Shown in pieces: positions 16,966-23,106 of a DNA stretch of 23,106 nucleotides. Numbering within the stretch: position 1 is the stretch's first letter; each line of letters starts with the position of its first letter. The notes beneath the pieces are model-generated. The model was not told the DNA's origin. It saw nothing but the letters and a program-made list of their open reading frames with translations, and ran no database searches. This DNA is from Chara braunii (Eukaryota > Streptophyta > Charophyceae > Charales > Characeae): NCBI GenBank assembly GCA_003427395.1, contig BFEA01000410.1, positions 1,071,536 to 1,094,641 of the forward strand. Reading direction: 5' to 3'. The position numbers were made by a program, and so were the translations under genes.

Positions 16966-17180
16966 TGGTGGTCGACATACGACAACAACCACAATGCAGA
17001 GTCGTCAAAGTTCTACGCATTTGGACCATGACATCTCCTCGCGAGAGGAACTGGTGCACATTCGACTTGTGCACACCAAAAGAGCCAATCTCTTGCACCT
17101 GTACACCCGTCAAGAATTGGAACATGAAGATTGTTCGGATGCCAAAGAAGAAGATGGGTTCCATAAACAATGAGCGCCTC
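15720..17180 (+). pseudogene. hAT-family transposase relic
   Basis: A hAT transposase would cut and paste DNA elements. The diagnostic part is at the right. 'QWWSTYDNN' at 16963-16989 is followed, in another frame, by 'RERNWCTFDL' (17040-17069), and, one frame on, by 'LVHTKRANLLHL'. This matches the C-terminal hAT dimerisation region (W-W-x-x-Y-G ... C-E-R-N-W-S-x-F ... H-T-K-x-R-N-R-L). Upstream, each of two tandem copies carries 'MDK-TSEV-MHKF' and 'SFHH-DQ-WK' words. Frames change several times and the zinc-finger N-terminus is not seen, so it is a fragment. Confidence 0.6.
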
Positions 17181-17613
17181 AAATGGGAGACCGCGTATGA
17201 TGGATTGATAATGCACCACATGATGGATTCGTGCAGAACGAGGAGTACGAGCCCAGCAAGGTCCAGAGCAGGGTTACGAACAGGTCCAAACAGGCAAACG
17301 CTTGTCGAAGGCCACATGACTTAGAGGAGGCCCAGGATGACGAGGCATAGTTGAAGACCCACACACCCAAGGCTGGTTTTTGCGAGCATGATGTTTGTGG
17401 AGGAGGTGGACAAGGATACGGAGGACCAGGATGAACTTGTTGGTGCGCAACTAGTCAGTCATCACCTCCTTTGTGTGGAAAGTTGTCTGGAATGAGTGCT
17501 CATATAGGGGATGCTGATGCTAGAAATGAGACTCGAACATCTCACAGGAAAGATGCAGCAGCTGAAAATCGTGCAGGTTGTTGGAGACTGCTGGGTCACG
17601 ATCTTGCAGCCCC
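17181..17613. other. Unassigned segment after hAT relic
   Basis: May hold the 3' end of the hAT gene or element, but no terminal repeat could be matched to the left side. Gly-rich words appear in some frames. No confident gene. Confidence 0.35.
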
Positions 17614-17722
17614 TACCGTCTTCACCCAAATAGAACGCCTGATCATTATCGCTGTAACCAGACTGAAAGTTGCCCCAAATACAGCAATAATGATCGGTGG
17701 TTGTATTCAGGAGAAGACGGTA
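17614..17722. repeat. 38-bp imperfect inverted repeat
   Basis: 17614-17651 and 17685-17722 are reverse complements at about 30 of 38 positions (outer ends TACCGTCTTC / GAAGACGGTA, inner ends ATCATTAT / ATAATGAT), with a 33-base loop. Both strands are open here, so neither reading frame is good evidence of a gene. Confidence 0.75.
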
Positions 17723-18350
17723 GTAGTCCTGCAGTCGGTGGGAGTTCAACACTCAATGGGGATGCGGCTGTGGATGTGGACATCAGTGGTGCTGGTGGAG
17801 GCTTGCCTTTGGGAAACCGGGTATGTTGTTGCAGGGAAGGTTAGTGGCAAGGCTACTTCTGGTGGGAATGGGAGTGGTGATCGTAATGGTATGAACACCG
17901 TAGTGTTCAGGACGTCTTGCAGAGGGGTTTCCTTTGCGTCTACGACACTTAGCCCATGAGGAGTTTGGCTTACTGCTCGCCTCGCCGCCATTCCACATGG
18001 AGATGGATGACAATACTCATGCTTGGGGCAGATTCCTTGGACCTATCCCACTTGTCCCATGTAGTGCCTTCATGAAATGTGTGGAAACAGTAGCTACCCT
18101 AACACGTTCTGCGTCGTGCGGCAGTCAACAAGGGCGCTGCAGGTTAGTCCACTTGCAGCCTAGTGGCAGCTTGGTGAACGATTAGGTCCACCATGGCAAT
18201 GATTCAGGTTGTTTTCTTTCTGTGGCCACCCACTGTGATCGAGACTGTGTTGTTCAACCTCTCACCTAAACCGACCTGAATTTCTCCTGTGGGCCACTAA
18301 AACTGAACCACTTAGGATGCGAAACATATATTTTGGCCTGGTGCCGGTGG
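17723..18350. other. Unassigned segment
   Basis: Overlapping open frames occur on both strands up to about 18185, but none shows a domain or a convincing start. From 18190 to 18350 I see nothing. Confidence 0.35.
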
Positions 18351-18480
18351 CCATCTCATAACACCTTTGTCTAAAGTTTTCAAAGAAACTTCATACCCAA
18401 AACGTAAAAACGATTTAGCTATGAAATCATCAAAAACCTTATCAAATAACCATCGCTTGTTCAAAAAACAATAGCACTTC
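18351..18480 (-). pseudogene. nad5: Mitochondrial nad5 fragment in nuclear DNA (NUMT)
   Basis: On the minus strand this AT-rich stretch encodes '[20 protein letters not shown]' followed by '[15 protein letters not shown]'. This is the C-terminal part of NADH dehydrogenase subunit 5 of plant and algal mitochondria (recalled family words: FLNKRW-FDKV-NDF, FGY-VS-K-LDKG). The match stops at about 18354, where the expected next residues (the I-E-I-LGP part) are replaced by unrelated sequence. In mitochondria the subunit is a proton-pumping membrane part of complex I. Here only about 42 codons remain, surrounded by nuclear repeats, so it is a transferred fragment and not a gene. Confidence 0.7.
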
Positions 18481-18716
18481 AGTCTGGTAGGCCAAGCCCC
18501 AACCACATCAGGCCGGAGTTGCAGCCACAACAAAAATTGCAGCTGGCTACGTGGACCATTGCAATAGCCATCTGATTATTCACAGTGGCAACCACATATT
18601 TTTTATTTATACTTTTTCCCACAGCCTCCCTAAACTGCTATGGGATACAGGAGAGCTGCCCCATGCCCTCCTCATCTAAGAATACAAACTTTGGGGGCCC
18701 CTGGCGACAATAGAGT
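18481..18716. other. Unassigned spacer
   Basis: Sequence between the nad5 fragment and the MITE cluster. It includes 'ttttttatttatac' but no coding or repeat signal that I can support. Confidence 0.4.
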
Positions 18717-18912
18717 TTCGACCACAGGAAAATTGTTGCAGTGCAGCGTACACATGCTGCAAACTTTCAAGGCTCTGCCTAATGAATCGAAGAGGCTGGC
18801 GGCAGCAGCCCAAAAGAAAAAGTACCTGCGCCGTTTCAACAGAACTAGCCAGGCGGCAGAAATCAGCCTCACGAAAAAGAGACTCAGAAGCACTGGTGGT
18901 TTACATCGCTAC
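18717..18912. mobile_element. Palindromic MITE copy b
   Basis: Contains the family words 'gctgcaaactttcaaggctc', a degenerate centre 'ggctggcggcagcagcc' (18794-18810), and the right end 'agcactggtggttt'. The left end ('cgaccacagg') is a weak inverse match of the right. Diverged from the others. Confidence 0.65.
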
Positions 18913-18937
18913 TAAATCGCTTAGGCAGACTTGAGAA

Positions 18938-19106
18938 TCGAAACCAAGTCAATCCGGAATTTTGGGGACTCGAGGCTACCTGGCCACAATGGCTGGCGGC
19001 GCCAGTCAAAAAAAAACAATGCGCCGCTGGAAGTTCGGCAAAGCATGGCGTGCAGTGTGCATCCTGCCAGAGCAAAAAGAGGCTTGAATGTACTGGTCAC
19101 GCAACA
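18938..19106. mobile_element. Palindromic MITE copy c
   Basis: Centre 'aatggctggcggcgccagtc' at 18988-19007, left part 'gggactcgaggctac', right end 'gtactggtcac'. It lies between copies b and d, with short spacers, so three copies are clustered. Confidence 0.65.
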
Positions 19107-19246
19107 CCAGCCTTGTAGGATATCTTTCCTCAGAGGCTCGGGGCTACCGGACCACAATGGCTGGCGGCGCCAGCCAGAAAATAAAAGAAGTGCACCACCA
19201 GCAGGGCAGCGCCGCCGGGCCCAGGTGGACTGGTGGTTTAATGCTA
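19102..19246. mobile_element. Palindromic MITE copy d
   Basis: Left end 'aacaccagccttgtagg', 'gaggctcggggctaccggac', centre 'aatggctggcggcgccagcc' at 19157-19176, right end 'ggactggtggtttaatgct'. The two ends are inverse matches (ACCAGnC / GnCTGGT). Confidence 0.7.
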
Positions 19247-20569
19247 ATGGAAAGGTTCTAGGCAGACAAGCATATGGGGTCAAAGCCATAATTTGTATTC
19301 GAGGATAACATGGGGCTCCTATTTGGAAATATTGATTGAAAAAGATCAATGGCTTTGTAAAATAGACCATTGTGCTGAACTTGGGCTTTCAGAATGAGCC
19401 CACCTATTAGACACCGCTAATTTGGGGTGGGGTAATGCTTTGCGCTAGCACTGCCTTTTTCACCCATTAACATCGCCTGCCCACCCCACATCACCGTGAT
19501 GAGGGGCTGGTACAGCCTTGCTCTCGCACCATCGCCAAGGTGCGAACCTACCCTGGGGAGAGATCCAGGTTGGTTGGTGCTCCCCATGAATATGCATAAA
19601 GTGGCGAACAGATGAGATAGATGAGGAAAAACATATATAGAGAGACTCAGAGAAGATATATAATGAGCCCACCTACAACCTCAAAAGCCAGCCCACTTTC
19701 TCGAAGGTATATTTGGCCAGTTCTACACTCCCATACCCTTGGGGCAGTGGAAAGCAGGACCAGAGTAAGGTTAGACACAGCCATGCATACACACATCCTC
19801 TATCTTGGTCCTTAACACGCAAAAGATACACCGGACGCAAGGGGAGTACCCGGGGGGTTGAGCAGAATGCCAAGTACCCCAACTTAAGCAACTTTTAATT
19901 CTCATTTCCATTGACGAAAAATTCCAGAACAAATCGGGATGTAGGGTAGGTTTTGCCACTTCATGGGAATCAAACTCCAAAAAGAAACAAAAACGTTTTT
20001 GCCCATGATAACAATATTTGCACCGAACAGGATGCATATGGTGAGCATAGTCACAGTGACCAGGTGGGCCAGACGTTTCAGGCTGGGCAGGCCTGCGTTG
20101 GTAGTTTTTCTACGTTTCAACAAAGTAGGTCTGCCGTACTGGAGGTTTAACAGCGGGCGAGCAGAAGGGGCTGTCGACTTCATATGGCAGAAAGCAGTAA
20201 AGAGGTTTATGTGGTCATCTCATCTCTCTTTTGTTCCCACCATCAGTGTTTAAGCCACCATAGCATCCAGAAAATTGGTGCCATGGCCAAAGGCTGCCAG
20301 AAATTTCTGTTGCTATAGGATGTCTGATCCCACAGACCACTATGAACCCAGGAGACACAGTCATGGGGCCAACTGTCCTCGAGCAGGCCCTCAGAGCAAT
20401 CCATACTCTATGGCATGCTGCGACTGATGTTATGACCACGTGAATGATGTCCTACTAGCAACAGGCAGTAGCGGTTCATTGATCCGCTATACATTTCAGA
20501 AACTTATACAGTAGGCATGGGGAAATAAGGTTGCACAAATTTCAAAGCTAAATCAAACATTGTGTTTCA
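19247..20569. other. Unassigned segment, no supported gene
   Basis: A 17-base direct repeat (aatgagcccacctaytar-like) occurs near 19393 and 19662. Overlapping frames occur on both strands at 19902-20440. One on the minus strand (19902-20183) has a hydrophobic run 'VTVTMLTICILFGANIVIMG' that would be membrane-like, but the plus strand is open over the same bases and I recognise neither. No RNA gene seen. Confidence 0.4.
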
Positions 20570-21560
20570 AGTACCCTCCACCCCTGAAAAAACCCTGTGA
20601 GGTATACACACCCCATAACCCACCCGGATAACCCCACTACCCCTATTGACAACCTGTGAACATCTGCCCCGGACTCCCCTCTCCCATTTGGGCACCTCCT
20701 CAACATTGTCAGCACACCACCAACTCTCTCAGCATTCCCCAACACTCTTACAGCCCGTCTGTGCCCATAACACAATCCAACCTCCTTTCCATAGTTCTTT
20801 TCACCCCCTTAAAACCTCAAAGACCACCTCAGCACCACCCAATACTCCTAACCACCTCAACGCACACGCCACCTTCAGTGCCTCTCACGCTACCCTACCA
20901 CAACCTCAACATCCACAATGTTGCAGCCGCAAAAGGCAACCTGCTTGTTCCTCGGTAACTCCAGTGCACCTCCTCATATGCGCCATGACACCCCCATTAC
21001 CATCACCTCTTACCCTTACCCGCCTCAACAACCCGGTTCCCACTGCTTGGCACTCCCATTGAGGCAACCCCATGGCCTACTTCATTTCCATCTGCACCTC
21101 TGCTCTTCAAGAGACCCTCTCAACAGGCCTCCAAGCCCCGTATACTCGCCCACAAATTCATTCTGGCTCAACGTCCTCACGCCCTCGCTGGACCTACCAA
21201 AACCCATAGTACCCCAACTCGACCACCCTAGAGACCCATCGATGCCTCCCCAACTCCCTCAGCAGCCCCCACATCTTTTGCGGCGCTTTCCCATGAGACC
21301 CTCTCAACAGCCCTCCGAGCCCCCTATACTTGCCCACAAATTCATTCTGCCTCATCGTCCTCACGCCCTCCTTGGACCTACCAAAACCCATAGTATCCCA
21401 ACTCAACCACCCTAGAGACCCATTGATGCCTCTCCAACTCCCTCAGCAGGCCCCACATCTTTTGCGGCACTTTTCCCATGCTATTCAAAGTCACTAGACA
21501 CCCTAGCTGACCCCCTCAACAAACACCTTACCCCTCCCATCCCTCCAAAATCCATGTGCT
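20570..21560. repeat. C-rich, G-poor strand-skewed block with tandem repeat
   Basis: For about 1 kb the plus strand is dominated by C, A and T with very few G. The block consists of ccctcaacac / ccacctc-type words. The long Pro/Ser/Thr-rich frames here (for example 20646-21062) follow from this composition and are not supported as genes. Within it, 21112-21295 and 21296-21479 are tandem copies of a 184-base unit, about 90% alike by eye. Confidence 0.8.
21112..21479. repeat. 184-bp tandem duplication
   Basis: Both units start 'agaccctctcaacag' and contain 'cgcccacaaattcattctg' or 'tgcccacaaattcattctg', 'ggacctaccaaaacccatag' and 'cacatcttttgcgg'. The second unit starts exactly where the first ends. 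Confidence 0.9.
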
Positions 21561-21618
21561 GCACCAGTGCGGTGCGATGTGCTTGACAAAGAATACGCCT
21601 CGGTTGACAGGTACTCAC

Positions 21619-21721
21619 CTTGGCTCATTGCTCTTCTCTATAACTAGAGAAGAATCCTCTATCTCCCTCAATGCTTGCGCAGCGCTTGCAGCATCGCTAA
21701 AAATGGCATATGCCGTCAGTT
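21619..21721 (-). CDS. Candidate exon 3 of an unidentified gene (partial)
   Basis: Minus strand. A good acceptor (cttcatttcctcAG, 21736-21722) is followed by 103 bases that stay open, reading 'LTAYAIFSDAASAAQALREI' then 'EDSSLVIEKSNEP'. They end at a consensus donor CAAG|GTGAGTACC (GT at 21618-21617). It starts in phase 2 and takes one base (G) from the preceding candidate exon to make a Glu codon. The sequence is helix-rich and Ala-rich. I considered an RNA-recognition motif ('YAIFSDAASAAQAL') but the upstream exon does not support it. No family recognised. The intron that follows would run into the C-rich repeats. Downstream exons were not found. Confidence 0.5.
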
Positions 21722-21823
21722 CTGAGGAAATGAAGCAAACAGCACACCAAAACAACCGTTAGAGTTACGAAAAGTGCATTTGGGGACCATAATCTTTCGC
21801 AGGTGGTGCAACTACGCGAATAC

Positions 21824-21958
21824 CTTTGATCATTTGAGAAATACAAAGCTGATTGTTTGCATGCACTAGGAGAAGCAACCAGGCATGTTTCACCAGCAAG
21901 ATTAAGCCTTCCAAAATGACATCAGCCATTTCCAGGCTCCAATGCTGTTTTCCGGGGC
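21824..21958 (-). CDS. Candidate exon 2 of the same unidentified gene (partial)
   Basis: Minus strand, 135 bases. The acceptor is atcttcctttgAG (weak, GAG) before 21958. The donor is TCAAAG|GTATTC (GT at 21823-21822). Open frame reads 'PGKQHWSLEMADVILEGLIL', 'LVKHAWLLLLVHANNQ' and 'LCISQMIK', with a hydrophobic helix in the middle. Splicing out 21823-21722 (102 bases) joins it in frame to the exon at 21721-21619. A Met at 21929-21927 could be the start if the upstream acceptor is not used. A membrane helix or a helical solenoid are both possible. Function unknown. Confidence 0.45.
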
Positions 21959-22094
21959 CTCAAAGGAAGATAAGGCATCCTAAGTAACAGGGAAGCTGTA
22001 CAAATTGACGAATACGTAAAGATGATGAAGATTCTAGATCGTCGTTATCATGTCGTTATCATTCTCCTGAAACAAACCAACCTGCCCACCAATA

Positions 22095-22152
22095 ACGGCG
22101 CATTCCACAAGAATCAGAGGCGACATACTCCTAGACGTAACAACCTGCCTAC
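22095..22152. repeat. Direct repeat unit beside MITE copy e
   Basis: 'gcgcattccacaagaatcag', 'gcgacatactcctagacgta' recur at 22576-22620 ('gcacattccataagaatcgg', 'gcaacatactcctagacgta'). Each is followed by a MITE copy, so a larger unit of about 250-300 bases is duplicated. Confidence 0.85.
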
Positions 22153-22352
22153 GTAAACCACTAGAACGATTCCAAGCCATTTTTCTCCGGCGTGCCTTGC
22201 ATGCTGCCGCAACTTTTGGGGGTTCGCAGCCCCAGAACAAAATGGGTGGCAGCGCCAGCCAAAAAGAGGCCCGTGCCATTTCATTCTTTTCTTAGTGCGC
22301 AGGGCATTCGGTGCCCCGGGCAAGTGGTTCCTAAGCACTGGTGGTTTAAATG
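22152..22352. mobile_element. Palindromic MITE copy e
   Basis: Left end 'gtaaaccactagaacgattcc', right end 'agcactggtggtttaaat', an inverse match. Centre 'atgggtggcagcgccagcc' at 22242-22260. Internal 'gccgcaacttttggggg' and 'cgcagggcattcggtg'. It lies in the proposed intron between 22523 and 21959. Confidence 0.75.
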
Positions 22353-22523
22353 CTAGGCGTTGCTAGCCAATAAGGAACACCACCACTTAACCTCAGCTAA
22401 TGCTGGACCATTACGGACCGAGTATTTGAAGTTCAAACCAAACATGCTGTGGTGCACAGTATAGTGCACCAGATTTTGGTGCGACACACCAAAAATATTC
22501 AATGAAGCAAACTATGCAATTAC

Positions 22524-22542
22524 CTCCAATGCAGAGATCAAT
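22524..22542 (-). CDS. Candidate 19-base micro-exon of the same gene
   Basis: Minus strand. The acceptor gtatgttttcAG precedes 22542, the donor TTGGAG|GTAATTG follows 22524. The 19 bases read I-D-L-C-I-G plus one base, which with the first two bases of the next candidate exon gives Gly. So the phase fits exactly across an intron of about 565 bases that contains a MITE copy. Very short, so chance remains likely. Confidence 0.25.
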
Positions 22543-22572
22543 CTGAAAACATACGGATAATAAAATACCAAG

Positions 22573-22620
22573 GAGGGCACATTCCATAAGAATCGGAGGC
22601 AACATACTCCTAGACGTAAG
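22573..22620. repeat. Direct repeat unit beside MITE copy f
   Basis: Second copy of the unit at 22095-22140, about 85-90% alike by eye. Confidence 0.85.
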
Positions 22621-22637
22621 CCTGCATGGCCAATAAG

Positions 22638-22818
22638 GACCACCAGTATGTTTCCGAGCCATTTTCCTCCGACGCGGGATATGCACGTGCCGTGAACTTC
22701 ATGGCACGACCCACTGGAGCTAAATGGCTAGCTGTACCAGCCCAAAAAGAAAACGTGCAAGTCGTTTGCTTTTGGCGCACCTGGCATGGGAAAGGGTCAT
22801 AAGTACTGGTGGTTTAAC
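22638..22818. mobile_element. Palindromic MITE copy f
   Basis: Left end 'ggaccaccagtatgtttcc', right end 'aagtactggtggttta', an inverse match over about 12 bases. Centre degenerate ('aatggctagctgtaccagcc', 22723-22742). Internal 'cattttcctccgacgcgg' matches 'catttttctccggcgtgc' of copy e. Confidence 0.75.
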
Positions 22819-23092
22819 CTCAGCTTGATGGGCCAGAGTTGAAACCATATGCACCACAATGTGGCGCGAAGAAAAATATTCGTTATAAAATTCGAGGTTG
22901 ACAGACCGCCTACCGCCGATGTGACAGCCGACGATTCTCTTGCCTGCCGGTTGTGCGGACCCGTAGGCGGCCTGCGGATCAGTCATTAGAGGGCCGTCCA
23001 CTGAATTTGTTTTTAATCTGAGTTCGGGCTGTACTGCGCTGGCTGAGCATGGCCCAAATCCGCTGAGAGACTTCTGAGGATGGGCGGGTTAG
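22819..23092. other. Unassigned right end
   Basis: Contains a loose hairpin (gaccgcctac near 22901 with gtaggcggcc near 22963). A minus-strand frame from 23001 includes 'LMTDPQAAYGSAQPAGKRI' but runs on through the MITE, so it is not supported as a gene. Confidence 0.4.
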
Positions 23093-23093
23093 A

Positions 23094-23106
23094 GGGGGGG
23101 GGGGGG
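23094..23106. repeat. Poly(G) run at right edge
   Basis: Thirteen G close the window. Either a real homopolymer that stopped assembly or a sequencing artefact. Confidence 0.9.

Noticed and set aside
17471-17991. Overlapping 162-codon plus and 81-96-codon minus frames
   Set aside because: Both strands are open, there is an inverted repeat inside, and no motif is recognisable in any frame.
19902-20183. Minus-strand frame with a hydrophobic run resembling a membrane segment
   Set aside because: The plus strand is also open over the same bases, no family is recognised and no splice context was convincing.
20646-21415. Long Pro/Ser/Thr-rich plus-strand frames
   Set aside because: They follow from the G-poor, C-rich composition, which removes stop codons, and from the 184-bp tandem repeat; no domain or start context.
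21619-21721. RNA-recognition-motif reading of the candidate exon
   Set aside because: 'YAIFSDAASAAQAL' resembles an RRM strand and helix, but the in-frame upstream exon has no RNP2-like strand and is instead hydrophobic and helical.
1-23106. CRISPR arrays, bacterial operons, riboswitches, prokaryotic terminators
   Set aside because: The content is eukaryotic; the direct repeats seen are microsatellites or segment duplications without regular spacers.
1-23106. tRNA or rRNA genes
   Set aside because: Scattered ggttcgaa-like words (for example near 3085) lack an A-box partner and a cloverleaf; no rRNA core sequence was seen.

Overview
This window looks like a piece of a large, repeat-rich eukaryotic nuclear genome from the green plant lineage. 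It holds a chromodomain-bearing Ty3/gypsy element primed by an initiator-tRNA-Met-like site, a hAT transposase relic, MITE-like foldback repeats, GT-AG intron signals, long (GA)n and (TGAT)n microsatellites, and a fragment resembling plant mitochondrial nad5. The Pol protein style (PR, RT, RNase H, integrase and a C-terminal chromodomain with an EYLV-type core) is like elements I associate with charophyte algae such as Chara. That assignment is recall plus inference, not a search. Both window ends are low-complexity ((GA)n at the left, a G13 run at the right), as if the window were a whole contig broken at simple repeats.

Layout. 1-473: microsatellite, a 41-bp-armed hairpin, and host flank. 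474-9616: a decayed but structurally complete LTR retrotransposon (LTRs 474-1719 and 8444-9616, PBS at 1720, polypurine tract before 8444). Its gag and pol run in the plus direction but are broken by many frameshifts and stops. It carries secondary insertions: a repeat in the leader (about 2150-2320), an AT-rich block replacing the RT fingers (about 4955-5365), and a foldback MITE inside RNase H (6120-6614). It sits inside an older tandem duplication of host sequence (425-473 and 9622-9990). 9990-11640: a minus-strand gag-like relic and repeats. 11640-15615: a second, much more decayed Ty3/gypsy relic between two about 0.85-0.9 kb direct repeats (probable LTRs), with RT, RNase H and integrase pieces. 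15720-17180: a hAT transposase pseudogene containing a tandem duplication of about 600 bp. 18350-18480: a nad5-like mitochondrial fragment (NUMT). 18717-19246 and 22150-22820: copies of one palindromic MITE-like family. 20570-21560: a strongly C-skewed block with a 184-bp tandem repeat.

The most gene-like signal that is not a transposon is on the minus strand at 22542-21619. Three short segments, bounded by GT-AG sites, join in one open frame of about 85 codons. All are too short to stand out as ORFs. I cannot name the product.

The most unusual feature of the main element is a GT...AG intron-like segment (polypyrimidine tract, then a purine microsatellite) conserved in both LTRs. I see no intact retroelement protein. 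The window is best described as layered mobile-element remains with one candidate host gene fragment at the right end.
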